The position numbers and the translations under genes were made by a program. From Mucor racemosus (Eukaryota; Mucoromycota; Mucoromycetes; Mucorales; Mucoraceae), in the NCBI GenBank assembly GCA_027405735.1, contig JAPEHQ010000016.1, positions 1,116,001 to 1,180,000 on the forward strand: a stretch of DNA of 64,000 nucleotides, written 5' to 3'. The stretch's first letter is position 1. Each line of letters begins with the position of its first letter. Shown piece by piece: positions 46,241-58,544 of this stretch. The notes beneath the pieces were generated by a model. The model was not told the DNA's origin, made no database searches, and worked only from the letters and a program-made list of their open reading frames with translations.

Positions 46241-48782
46241 GAATTACCAATTTAGAACATCCATCAAACCATGATGTTTAACATGCAAATTAAACAAGGT
46301 TACATTCCATACGTCTGATAGAAGCAAGTTTCCAGCATATCCACATAATATCCATATGTTCATTCTAATTATATTTTCATTCACATTTAATATACTCATC
46401 CAATTAGTATTTTTAATTAATTTTATAAAGTTTTATGAACAACCATTAATAAAAAAAAACCCCCCCTGTGATTCGAAATTGAATTTTTGAAATGGTATCT
46501 AGTAGACATTGATTAATACTTCTATTGTAATTTCATCAGAAAACATCTATTTTTGGAAAAAGCATTTCTAGATATATACTCATCTGAGATATCTCCACTA
46601 AGCTAAGAGTACAACAATTGAAAACCAATTTCTTAATTACATACTGATCTGAATGATCTCAATTTTTTTTATAGACAAGCTCATATAGGTACTATATCAA
46701 GGTTTAAAAATTAAAGTTTAAAATGATATCTTGTTATTGATTCTGAGGTTGGAGATAGCTCAGAACAGTTCAGACGGATTATTACTTTAGTGTTGAAAAG
46801 CAAATGAAGAATTTTAGTTGGATTTGAGTGAAGTACAAATTTATAATATGAGCAATTATTATAAGTTTGTAGAACTGATAGTTTTATTCTTTTTAACCAA
46901 ACCAGTCAAGATACTGTTCGTACAAACTCTTGATTTGGTATCCTTGTGTTCGGATACATAGTTGGTATATTCCAAGCTTTGCTTAATCTTTAATATTAAA
47001 AAGCTAATGAATATTATGTATTGCAATTAATGATTTAACATGTGTGTATTTCTTTATGATAGCTTTGGGAAAAATATAGCATTTGTTTACATATAGTCAG
47101 AAGTAAGCGCTAATTTTACCTTGTATAAATATATTCAATTTTTATAGTTACGGTAATTTCTGATATTGATATTTAATGTTGCAGCATTTTGATTTTATAG
47201 CACTTGGCGATATATAACGGCAGCAGTTCGAAGATATTTATAGATGGATATTTGTCATGTATACCAATTAGAATATTATTACATTCATTATACTCAAAAT
47301 AAACAGTAAAAAACTGAGTAGAAAGTTATTATGCATTCATGTTGAAAAGCTAGGAGGCATTCTCAGTTTGAGAAACGTTTACTGTATTTTCTTTGAGTTT
47401 GCTGTTGCTATATACTAGGTATATTTTCCCTTTTTTTAGTTTGTGCTGTAAATTGTACAGAATAGTCGATGTTACATATATAGCCATTATATACTATATG
47501 TAGTAGACCAACTTCTTAAGGTTAGCATATACAATAGTGTTGTTAGTAGGCCTATCAACGTCAAAGGCTAATAAAGGAGAAGTCAGAAAGAATTGAGCCA
47601 TCAGGAATATCAACATGGTTATATAAACAAGCACGAGGTAAAAATTTGGCATAAACAACATCAACATAAGGAATGTAGGGAGATCGTTGGTACGAGAATA
47701 GGGTCAACAATTGTTTTTAGCCTTAAATTTTGAGGAATAACGAGCAAACTAGCAGCCAATAATGCGAGAGCGACCGTATCTAGTATAACTGTCAATGAAA
47801 AGTGTAAAATAATTAAGAGTAGACATAGCTTATACTATAATCTAATCCTTGCTCGATCGTAACAAAAATTCTAACATCGCTATATAAGGCAAGTTGTTGA
47901 TATCTCTAACATCCACCCAAAAACTCAGGATCACAGGATACTTAAAACAATAACAAGAGGTATGTAAACCAGATTCAGGTTGCTCAAACATATGAACTTG
48001 CTTTTCTTGATGAAGTGTATTCTTTAGAACAATAGGATGATTAGTAAAGAGGTTCAATATTAGTTTAAGATAATTCAAGATTAGATTAGCAGTGCTGTTG
48101 GTACTGATGATGGTCTGTCCATAGTACCAACACCTACAAAGTTATGCATACCATAAAGGCTATGATAGGCATTTGCGTATCAAGTTTAATGAAATACAAG
48201 GTCTACCATATAGCTTATCCAAAGTAGACTTACCAGTAGTAGGTTGCGGCCAATTGGTTTTTTTTTACTGAAAGGCTTTGGTAGTGATATTCCTCTTAAG
48301 CAAGTGGACTAATACTCAAAATAGTGCAATATCAAGTATTATCTTGTATATAATGTTCTGAGCTGCTACAGTTGCTATGTATATACACACTTACAAACAT
48401 TGCAGTGGTTGATTGTTACATGCCTTTATTTATTGTGATTGTAGAACATATATGGCAACAAATTGCAACCAAAGCTTTGCATTCCATATATCATATGTTT
48501 ATCATGACGAGACATGTGAAGCAAAGAGCTTTCATATTGTTGTATCCATTTTTAAATTTACAACAATGAATACCATGAAACTGCTTGCTGTTTCAAACAT
48601 CAAGATCGACCTTTTAAGCTTATATTTATTATACAAACATCTATTTTGCAAGTCTAAAATGGCCAAATTTCAAATTGTTACCATGACAACTCGGAGAGAT
48701 TATTTTTAATTTTTTTCTGTCAATATAAAGATGAATGCATTATTATTTATCCATCGTTAAAAACTATTTATACACACAAAAA
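46241..48782. other. Non-genic region with possible decayed coding relic
   Basis: No complete gene is supported. On the minus strand, 47842-48078 is open (78 codons, including DINNLPYIAMLEFLLRS), and about 47565-47680 reads as a protein-like stretch (PYIPYVDVVYAKFLPRACLY), but stops and frame changes separate them and no family is recognised. The rest is AT-rich. Confidence 0.35.
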
Positions 48783-49379
48783 ATGCCAAGTTCGAGACAA
48801 AAAGAAGATTCCAAAAAAGAACACAATCAAAAAGAAGAAAAAAAGCCAGAAAGTGAGACTTATGATTATAAAGTATCTTTTTGACATTATTAAGATGGTT
48901 TTTCCATTGTAGTTTCTGAACATGTTATAGCAGAACTACCTCCAGCAGATAAAATCAATAAAGGAGGAAAGCAGAAACAAACTGATAGTGATCCAGCTGC
49001 AGTAGCCGCAGCCACAGTAGCAGCAAGTACTCCACCTTCTCAACCGGCAGATACCGAAGGTATGATTCAAATGGGAGGTGGTTTACCTGATTTACCACCA
49101 AAGCCACCTGTACCACAACGACAAGTACAAGCTACAGTTTCATCTGCATTCTCAAATGGAAAAATGGCTCAAAGAGTACCAAATGTCAAGCAAGTATCTA
49201 CACCACAATTAAATATTCCAGCTGGTAGTGATTTGGGAGCAGTTGGTAAAATTGGAGCGTATCAGATGGCCCAAATAAAGCCTAATAATACTTCATCTGC
49301 AACACAAATACATGCAAACATGTTTTTCTGGGTTTATGCATTGCTTTTTGTCACGATAATCATCATGAAAAAACAATAA
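48783..49379 (+). CDS. Small tail-anchored membrane protein, function unknown
   Basis: Two exons (48783-48852, 48913-49379) join in frame to 178 residues. The N-terminus is highly charged (KEDSKKEHNQKEEKKPE). The middle is Ala/Pro-rich and low-complexity with a proline cluster (LPDLPPKPPVPQRQ), a possible SH3 ligand. The C-terminus is one hydrophobic helix (FFWVYALLFVTIIIM) followed by KKQ, the layout of a tail-anchored protein of ER or mitochondrial outer membrane. No family is recognised. A 60-bp intron with GTGAGA donor is assumed because it gives a plausible ATG and keeps the frame. Confidence 0.65.
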
Positions 49380-49919
49380 AGATTGTATTTGCAATGCTAC
49401 TACCATTATATTTGATTTTAATGTTTGAATATATATTTTATATATTTGATATGATATCTTAAATTTGACGTAGCCTAAAAGCTTATAGAATGTTTGCATT
49501 CCACGTGGTCCTCTCTGTAAAATAAGGAGATGGCGTCAATTTTAGTATAGTTATTCTTATAGATAAATTGTTATGTAACAGGTTTTTTTTTATTGTTAAA
49601 ATAGATGGGGGTGTAATGATTATATCATAGTTATCCATTATATAATAAAGGGATTGTGCCACACAAGGGTGATGTACGTATGAACAAATAGAAAGTAAGG
49701 GAACAAGAGAATGAAGAATCCAGTCTGGATCAAAATCAATTGGAATTTGAGGGGATTCGAAAGGGGGGGGGGGCAGTGAAGGGGGGACGAGAAAGAGAGA
49801 GAAACAGTAAAAAAGGGGGAGAGTACAAACAGTATAAAAATCAATCGATTTTCTCATTCTTTTTTTTGTTCTTTACATAGTTACAAATCAACAACAACAA
49901 CAACAATAACATATAAAAA
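49380..49919. other. Intergenic region with homopolymer tracts
   Basis: Spacer between two tandem plus-strand genes. It holds an 11-G run (49763-49773) within a purine-rich tract, a T-rich element and CAA repeats immediately before the next start codon. Confidence 0.45.
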
Positions 49920-50423
49920 ATGACTCATCAATCTCTTAACATTGTGCTTCCTTCAATTCATCGTATCCATAAGCGAGAAACCAAGGTTATTCATCGTAAT
50001 ACCTATGAGCAACACCACTACCAACAACAGAAACCATTACAGTTTAAGTTATCTCGAAACCATGCCCGTACAACATCTGTCCCTTCTGTATTGCCTAGTC
50101 AGAAAAGCCAAGAAAAAGACCATATGAACATTCTTCTCGATGCTATCGACTTGGATCAACAAATGCGTCAATTCTTTAAAACTGAGATAATGAAATCCAA
50201 GAATCGCACTAGTGCTGCGTTTGTTCCACCTTCAATTATGATGGCTAGACGTAGATCAAAGTCTGCTCCAGGTGCACCACCTTCATATCATCAACAACGT
50301 GCTTTCAATTCTCGTTGGATAGCTCCTAATTGTAACAATCGTACTGTCACTTGTGCATCTCAGGCACAAGAAGTTGCTCAATTAATTGTAAAGCAACATT
50401 TTGAATCTGTCAAGAAGAGATAG
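49920..50423 (+). CDS. Basic orphan protein, function unknown
   Basis: A single-exon ORF of 167 residues preceded by a CAACAACAAC leader ending in ATAAAAA before the ATG. The product is basic and Gln/His/Ser-rich with a MARRRSKSAPGAPP segment (about 109-121) that resembles a phosphorylatable RxxS-type site, and a short helical C-terminus (QEVAQLIVKQHFESV). No domain is recognised. Coding is supported by a promoter-like CT-rich upstream region, the length of the uninterrupted frame and non-AT-biased codons; it is not supported by homology. Confidence 0.6.
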   Translation: MTHQSLNIVLPSIHRIHKRETKVIHRNTYEQHHYQQQKPLQFKLSRNHARTTSVPSVLPSQKSQEKDHMNILLDAIDLDQQMRQFFKTEIMKSKNRTSAAFVPPSIMMARRRSKSAPGAPPSYHQQRAFNSRWIAPNCNNRTVTCASQAQEVAQLIVKQHFESVKKR

Positions 50424-51060
50424 AAACCCTCTTTTTTTTTCTTCCAATATACCAAATATGACAAGATTTTCAACATTTTCCTCTTAAGTAGTAGCAGTAT
50501 TTTCCATTCCATTCATTATATTCACATTCATTCATTCATTTTCTTATTGTAATTCTCAATTCTTTTTTGCTATAATTATTTCACATGCTTTTTTTATTAT
50601 TATTATATTATATTATATCAGTTTATACAAGTATCTCTCTCTCTCTCTCCACATACACACATGTAGTAGTTGCCATATCATTTTCATTATTATTATTATT
50701 ATTAAAAATAACTTTCAAAATATTATTGACGGATTTGAAACATGCATCCAGGTACAACAAATCAACAAGTTGATCCTTCATTCTTAGCATTTTCTTGCTG
50801 TAAAATAAATTAAGCTCCTGGTATTACTTTTTCCCCTTATTACAAAGCGCAGTTTTTTTTACGCCTCCCCCTTCATCCAACCCCTTCAACATTCCAATGA
50901 ATAGCTTATAGATAATATCAGGATATTTTTATTATACTGAATGGTAAATAGCCTTTGTATTTCCAAAAAAAGTAAAGTTAGTGAAACTTGTTTAATAAAA
51001 AAGGATGAAAATACATACCAAAAAGAAAAGGTAAAATAAAAAAGAATTAAAGCAATAGAG
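50424..51060. other. Convergent 3' intergenic region
   Basis: AT-rich spacer between a plus-strand and a minus-strand gene. It has a CT microsatellite at about 50635-50650 and an ATT repeat near 50690-50702. The ORF at 50585-50773 is low-complexity Leu/Ser/Thr and is rejected. Confidence 0.4.
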
Positions 51061-52461
51061 TTAGTATTTGTTAAAGTAAAAATAATTCATAAGCCAATAT
51101 ACCTTAAGTATTAAGCTCAGCGAGCCCCAGACGTGCTTCGCTTCTTGTACGGGAGGTAGTGGCGATATTGGTAAAGTGAGTGCGATGGTGGCCGACGCTA
51201 GGATTGAATGGAGGGAAGGAAGATATGGCATCTCTCCCTTTGTGGGAGGAGCCTGATTTGACCAAGATGCATGCTGGATTTGTGCAAACAGATGTTCCAT
51301 TATTGGTTTACAATGTATTATCAACAATATGCACAGGATGAGTAGTTTTATGGAAACAATAAACTCAAGTTTTTGATGGATTAATCTCATTAGTAATAAT
51401 TGTTGAGATGTATCTTGAGTGGTTATGAGGTTTCCATTTGCCACCGTACTCTTTGAACCCTTTGATTCATGATCCAACCGAGTATCCCCTACCATCAACA
51501 AATGCGATGGTGTTGCCTCTTTGACCTTGATTGATAAATCTTCGTTCATTGGAAAAAACTTGATCGAGGAATCTTTGTCTTTTTAATCCTTTGCTCCTTC
51601 TTTTGTTGATAATAGTTTTGCTGTAGTAAAACTCTCTCATCAACCCACGATGCTGGAAGTATGATTGAGTCAATTGATCTAATGTAGAAGACGTTGCTTC
51701 TGAAAGACGACTATTAGACAACTCTTCTTCTGCATCCAATACTTTCTGCCCTTTTACTGTTCGCTTTTTTCTTCTCTCAAGACTTTTTAAAAACGATTTA
51801 TCACTAGATCGATGATAAATATCATTAGAGTTAATGATCAATGTAGAAGATGGCGACATAAAAAGATTATTAAGTCTTTCGTCGTCAACATATATAGTAT
51901 GCTTAATATACAAGTGATTTTTTTTATGCTTATAATACATACCATCCTTTTTTTAAAACTGAATAATAATTGTAAAGTTCAATGTGGTTTTTGAACCTGT
52001 TTATATCAAATGATGCTGTTTCAGTCATATTAACAAGATCATTGTCGGTACCGCCAAAGAGAGTATTTATTGAATACAGAATTTCGTCGCTCAAAGAGAC
52101 TTCTTCAGCATTCTTCAGGCAGCAACTATTCTCTTGAGTAATTGTATATGATTTTGCTACTTCTGTTGGTTCCTTATTGGGATATCTTAATTGGTGAAGC
52201 TCTTGATGTCTTTTCTGTAATTCGCTTTTGGTACGAGCTATGTTCTTGTTCAATAATCTTCGTCTTTGCTTTTCTTCTTCTATTTGGTTGTAGCATTCGT
52301 TACCATGCCTATCATACCACGTAACTATTGCATCAATTAAAAATGCATCATCGCAATGCTATGTATGTCTTATGTCAAGGAATACTAACGGCATGTACTA
52401 CTCTCCACAAAAAGTATTCAGACAATATTTCTAATATTAGGTACAGCACAGTTTGACCCAT
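51061..52461 (-). CDS. Uncharacterised gene, possible membrane protein; exon joins unresolved
   Basis: Exon 1 (52461-52390, MGQTVLYLILEILSEYFLWR) and exon 2 (52358-51943, a Lys/Arg/Glu-rich helical region with a YDRHGNECYNQIEEEK stretch) join cleanly in phase 0. Downstream open frames at 51940-51467 (SDKSFLKSLERRKKRTVKGQ) and 51549-51061 (a hydrophobic segment SIKLLILCILLIIHC near its middle) probably supply later exons, but no donor/acceptor pair is compelling. A 37-nt intron or a longer one ending near 51815 would each restore the first join. The gene may therefore be broken or may end differently. No family recognised. Confidence 0.45.
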
Positions 52462-52940
52462 ACGACAGTTTATGAATAAATCATGTTTCGATGCTGATGT
52501 GGCCAAAGGATTAATAAATACATCACAATCTAGAACTGAGATCCTTCAGGAAATGTGTATTTCAAGCAGGTCTTATGAGGATTTATACTCGTATTATCCC
52601 CCTTTATAGTTGATGTCTATGAGAGAATTATAATTAAATCAGGTTTATACTCTACGTTCATGGTTAGATACAGAGACATTTTTTTTTATAAGATCGGAAA
52701 GGGTATTTATAGCAATGCACTAATCTTTTCTTTTCTATATTTCTTTATATGCATCCTCCCTTGTTGTTGATTTCATTTATATCTTTTTTACTTTTTGCTT
52801 ATATTTCAATTTTTTAATATTTGAAAATCGGGATACTTTTACAACTATCTCTGTATAGTTTTTAGTATAAGCGATCTCAAATCTAGTGCTGTATCATTCA
52901 ACTTTTTATTTTATTCGAGTTATTATATTGCATAATTATT
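52462..52940. other. Intergenic region between two minus-strand genes
   Basis: AT-rich; the promoter of the downstream minus-strand gene and the 3' end of the SH3 gene must lie here. No motif is claimed. Confidence 0.4.
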
Positions 52941-55900
52941 TCAAGGGTATACCTTGACAGCTTCAGACATAATGCGATCCAATTCCTAATTAATTGATTA
53001 ATTACCATACAGCAATTAATAAAATATCGAGTTCTTACCTTTTCCAATTGATCTAATCTTGCTTGGCTATCCTTGAATACTTCACTAATTTCATTTCGAA
53101 TTTGATAAGATGATTGTCTTGCAGATTGTACTGGTTGTTCAAGTTGTGCTGCACCACGAATAATCACCATTAAATCGTTCATACCAAAATCATTACAAAA
53201 TAGCATGGATTCAGTAGATTCAGGACGAGGGCGTTGTTTTTGCAATTGTTGTGGCTGTGGCTGTGGTTGTGGTTGTGATTGATGTAAAGGTGCAATAGGT
53301 GGAGGGGTTGTTGGTGTAAGGGTATCAATAGCCTCATCTAATTGAGATAACAAATCTTCATTTGAATCAGGTGAAGATGAAAGAACAGGTTTACTTTCAA
53401 ACATGGCTTCTTCTGGACTACTCATAACATCACGATTATCCAATACAATTTGAGGTTGATATTGTGGGAGAGGCTGTTGATTGAATCCATCAGTAGATGT
53501 AGTTTCTTGGCGAGGCATAGGTGTATCTTGACGCATTAAACGATGAGGTTTTGCATGCTGTTGATGTTGTTCATGATGATGATGATGGTTATAATGTCCT
53601 TTATTATCATCGATACATTTCAAAATGAAGTAAACTTCAGTCTTTTCTGGAGATGTAATATTAACTGTAATGGAACTTCTATCAGGATTACTGTTACGAC
53701 GATAATGAATAGACGGTGCTTGATCAACACCAAATGTATCCAATATTTTATCATTCGTATCAAGTAAACTTTCTTGACCATCCTTGCTGATAAACAATTG
53801 ATATTTGACAAGATCATCATCACCATCTAAACGTAAAGATTCAATATCATTTGTTGTTGAACCAGCTACAATACCATTTAAAATATGGAATTTCTCTAAT
53901 AACAATGTTACAGCATCTTTGATCAAAATATTAGATGGAATCTTTACAAGTTTATCCACTCTTTTAGATTGATCTGCATTATAATGTTGTTGTTGTTGTT
54001 GTTGTGGTTGAGAAGGAAATAAAGATACTTTGATTTGAATTTCACCATCTTCAATACGTTTAGTTTTAGAAAACAAAAAGAATTGAACTTGATCTTGTTG
54101 TTGATGTACATTTTCTTTGTTGGGTCCTCCAATATGGGTATTGTCACTACCCATTAATTGTGATATACGTCTTGCTTTCTTGAGTGATGGCATAGGTGTA
54201 CTTAGATGGGCTGTAAGTGAATGGAATATTTCCAATGGTTTATCAGATGGTACAAGTGTAAATTCATCTCCACCCAAGGTTCTAACTATCAAGTAGTAAT
54301 CATGGTATGCTGAGGTGTTTTCTACTAGAATATCTTCATCATTTTCATTATTTGGACGTTGTATTACTTGATGAATTAATTCCAAGGCAGTAGTAGATGG
54401 ATATATCAAAACGAACTTGTAAGGCTCATTACCAAAATCAGTGATATTTCCAGCATTAATCTTCAATTGTGTAGGCTGTACTGAAGCAGCAGCAGATATG
54501 ATTGAAGAATCCAAACTACCTTGACGATCACGATCAATAGATACCATGCCAGTAGATTGAGAACTGATAGATGCTGTTTCATAATTAGATTCACCTGATA
54601 ATTGTCTTTCCAATGTTGATGATGATGATGATAATTTTTTGCTCTTCTTGCTTTCTTTACTGCTACCACCAATGCTGCTACTTCTACTAAAGAATTTACG
54701 GATACCAGATTTCTCCTTTTTGCTACTGTTACTATCTTTGGAATTACGACGTTGTTGCTCTTGAATAGTAGGTTCAGGGGAAGATGATGAACCCAACAAC
54801 TTGTCAAGTTTGGCGGCCTTTTTCAATTTAGATTGAATACTGCTGTCAGAACTGCGATGATGGTCATCATTACCTCGTGCAATAGAGGGTGTAAGTGAGA
54901 TTTTGATGGTTTCATCTTCTAAATTCATAGTATCTCTATCTACGTTATGGACAATACGATCTTCTGGGTCATTAATGATATCAGAATCATTGCTGATTTG
55001 ATTATACTGGTCAATGGGGTTATTGTTATTATTATTGGTGTAGTTGGTATTATTAATAGATTTAGTATTAATCTGAGATCGCTCTTGTTGCTGTTGTTGT
55101 TGAGATGATGTTACTGTTACTGTTGGTTCGCTTGATTGATAAGATGAAAACATGTCAGATTGTTCTGAATAGCTTTGATTATGATCATCATAATAGTTGT
55201 ATGGATCATCACTGTCTTCATCTGAATCTTGATCATCCGTTTCTGAATCATCAGAACGCATCTTTTCATCCCATTGCTCAAATTCTGCTTCAAATTCTTC
55301 TTCATCATCACTAGAGCCGTAGATAATTTGGGATTGGAATTGAACACCTTTAGCTAATGTTACACGGTTCGTTTTCTTGAGTTTGTTAGAAGGTGGTGTT
55401 GGGAATGCATCTTGGATATCTCTTCTGGTAAGCTAAACATAAAAGGGTTAATGATTTCTATAATTCAATTCATATGATTTACTTACTTCAATATTACGAT
55501 GAGAATTTAGCCTGGCTAATCTTTCATGTGGTGTCTATTTTTTTTTATCGTTCTTAATAAAGCATATTTATTTAATTTGAAAACTGCTGCTCTTTACCTC
55601 AATATTTTCAGCAGGAATATAACCAACTTCAGCAGTTTTCAACACTTTAACAAGCCACCAATAAGAATTACTGTCATCTAGTAAAGTCAACGCATCACCT
55701 CTTACTACTGAAGCTTGACCTTCTACTGTAGCGGCAAAAGTATGAAGTGCGTATACCATATCAAAATCAATGTTTGGATCAGGTATACTTAATTCAGAAC
55801 CTGTATCATCCTGATCATCTTGTTGCTGTTGTTGTTGTTGTTGATGTTGAATATCATCTAAATCTTCATCATATTCTTCATAAACATCATCATCATCTGT

Positions 55901-56038
55901 GGTTGTATAAGGTTGATAATCTTCCATATCATCATCATAAAGTGATTCGTGTTGAATATGTCCTATATGATTATTATCGGCTGTATCACCATTATAACCT
56001 GTAAGGCGTCTACTATCTTTTGTAGTAGACGATGGCAT
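52941..56038 (-). CDS. Bud14/Tea4-like SH3 protein with PP1-docking motif and RA-like domains
   Basis: Four exons (56038-55598, 55534-55487, 55432-53039, 52985-52941) give 975 residues. An acidic N-terminus with polyGln precedes an SH3 domain (about 94-150: ALHTFAATVEGQASVVRGD ... YWWLVKVLKTAEVGYIPAEN) continued by TPHERLARLNSHRNIEL, a segment conserved in fungal Bud14/Tea4-type proteins. At 191-195 KGVQF fits the RVxF protein-phosphatase-1 docking motif, followed by an acidic SSDDEEEFEAEFEQ stretch. A long disordered region contains KKEKSGIRKFFSR. Two ubiquitin-fold, RA-like regions follow (about 485-580 and 600-770), then Pro/Gln-rich sequence and a short terminal helix. Bud14/Tea4 proteins recruit PP1 and link microtubules or actin to polarity sites; the same role is inferred here. 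Confidence 0.82.
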
Positions 56039-56779
56039 GTTTTTCTATTTATATAAAGAGTGGAAGGGGTGTGTATTTTTAATAAATAAATGGAGGTGGA
56101 AAGGGGAACTCAATCTATTCTCTTTTCTCGGGATTCTTGTTGTAAAAATGTTTATATAAAGAAAACAGAAAAGGGGATAATTGAGAATAAGAGGAAGAAT
56201 AAAGGCGGAGAAGGTATTACAAGTAATATTGATTTCGACACCTTATTTGGTAACACAATGTTCACTTGTGCTTCATTGAAATTAAATTACAAAAAGAAAG
56301 GGGGTTTGGCGGTCTAATATTTTAAGCTTATTTTTACCTGGTATATATATTTAGAATGAAACTCCTAATGTATTTTAGAGTATTTTCAGGTACTAGTAAT
56401 CTCTTGGTGCTTATATTTGTAGATCTATATGAACTTGGGATTGCCATCATTTTGCAAAAGTTAAAGATTCTGTATTACATCGAAGAGGTAAAAAAAAAAA
56501 AAAAAAAAAAAACTTGAATCAATGGATCGGATCACAAACAGAAAGGCCAATGTCTCTCAGCAATCAACAAACTAATTAAAGCCAATGCGCTGATTGGCCT
56601 TTTCATACTCGATATATGTTGGCTTAAATGGTATATAGTTGCAATTAATGAATTCATATGTATATTGATTATATATCGGAAAACGTGATTATCTTTTTAC
56701 ACACCTTACATATTAAATCCTACCACTTTCTCCATAATTAACCCCATAATAAATACTTTTTACGATATACTTACGACAC
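56039..56779. other. Intergenic region, no gene seen
   Basis: Promoter side of the SH3 gene. It includes a 23-A run at 56490-56512. The ORF at 56090-56317 lies over probable promoter DNA and has no family resemblance. Confidence 0.4.
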
Positions 56780-57905
56780 GACTAAACAGATATGAATTGA
56801 TAGCATCATGTTATCTGTTTATAAATTTATTCTATATCTCACAAAAGACTCAAAAACACGTAAAATTCATTGTTTCTCCTGAAAAACTAGGTCTCACTTT
56901 TATTCCTACTTTACTTTTTTTTTCACTAAATAACACCAAGAAAAAATAATATGCCAATGTACCTGAGATGTTCAAGTTGAATCCAAAAATGAGTATCCGG
57001 AAATATCCTATTTTTTGCAGTTGGTATTAATTTTTCAGTGCTAAGGTTTCAGATTTTTACGCGTATTTCACTGCTAAAATCAAAAATTTTGAGGCTCCAT
57101 ATCTCCAAGAAAAATTAAGCTATACTAATACTTTCTAATAATAAAACTTACTTATTTTAAAGCACTCTATGACATATTTCAGTATAAAAAAATTATGAGC
57201 ACTTTTATTTTTTTTTCATTTTTTTGACATTTTTGTAGTAGATTTCAAAATATTCGTTAAATTAAGTAGCAGTTTTTTTTAATGCATATTATTAAGCTCG
57301 TTGAGCTCTCTTAGACCCAATTTAGTTTTTTTCGAAATATTGATTTTTCGTGGAGATATTCTCAAAAATGTGTGCAAAGAGATACTTTCAATTCTAACCT
57401 CAATTTCCCTTTGTATACCCTTATCCAATATTCTGAATTTGAAAAAAAATTGACAAAAATCTTGATTTCTCTACGAAAAATGCAGCTAGAAGGTTCAGCA
57501 ATGGCTCTATCGATAGATAATTTTGCTGTGCAACAGATCAATTTATTATATTTTAAATATGCATATAAAAAATAATGTGTATATTCAAAAAACCTCCGAA
57601 ATTTCAATTGCATTTTGCGCAAAATTTAATTTGAAACATTTGTCTGAATTTTGTTTAGATGGATACAGAATCCAAAACTGTACAAAAACCATTTAATTTG
57701 CTAGGTCTACTCACTTTGCAGTTCGTGAGCCATTAAACGATTTTTTTTTTTTGGATCATTTTCTGACCGATTTTATAAAATTACAACAAATTGATTTTGA
57801 AACTCAGTTACGATATGTGTTAAGCTGTAATGTGAGCTATTACTTTGATTTTCTCGATGAAAAATTAATATTTTTTTGTAAAACAAAAAATATAGAATTA
57901 TGTTT
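56780..57905 (-). repeat. R1 repeat, copy E (inverted, most diverged)
   Basis: It matches the R1 core at 530-1600 (direct) and 34.0-34.95 kb (inverted) with many substitutions. It lacks both termini. The reading on the plus strand at about 57590-57895 (KISIAFxAKFN ... IQNCTK ... LNDFFF type residues) parallels the frame in the other copies. Short ORFs here (57372-57575, 57751-58059, 57362-57622) are repeat-internal. Confidence 0.7.
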
Positions 57906-58362
57906 TATCTATTCATGCCTTATCGGCGCAAAAAAAAGCGTTACTTATCTATTAAAACTACTTGAAAAATTACTTAAAAATGTCAAAAACTACAAATTCA
58001 AATGTTTTGTTGTACGCAAATCGAAGAAAAAAAAACAACAGTTTAAGTCTTATACATAGATACAGTACAACTCTTTTACATCTCACAAGTCTATCTATAC
58101 GAATTATCTGAGTGTAGAACTCCTACTACGTTTGTGGAGAAACTAAATATGCGGGATTTGTCTTCTCATAGCCTTAATAATGTGTACAATTTAGGTATAC
58201 AGGCAATTGCTTTATTTTTATCACAAGCGTAACAACCAATCATTGTTTTGGGTGAATTACTAAATTTGAACTACTATATATATTTTTTTATTTTTTTATC
58301 AAGGGAAGAATCTATGTATCTTATCAAGGCAGAGGATATATGGAAAAATGTCTAATGCATTC
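57906..58362. other. Intergenic sequence, no gene seen
   Basis: AT-rich 3' flank of the Gln-rich gene; nothing recognised. Confidence 0.4.
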
Positions 58363-58509
58363 TTAAAACATGTATGGATGGCTATAAGGATTAGCATTGC
58401 TGTAAGGCATCATTTGTTGCTGTTGGTGCTGCGGAAAGAAGGGAGTCATGGGCATAGGTCCCATGATTTGGTTAGCAAATAATGGATTCTGTTGATGCAT
58501 CATCATCAT

Positions 58510-58544
<35 letters not shown>

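Noticed and set aside
48372..48709. Two overlapping plus-strand ORFs (65 and 98 codons)
   Set aside because: They overlap in different frames, are AT-biased, and show no motif or splice partners.
53543..55347. Several ORFs in other frames over the SH3/RA gene
   Set aside because: They come from Gln-, Asn- and Asp-rich codon runs of the real minus-strand exon.
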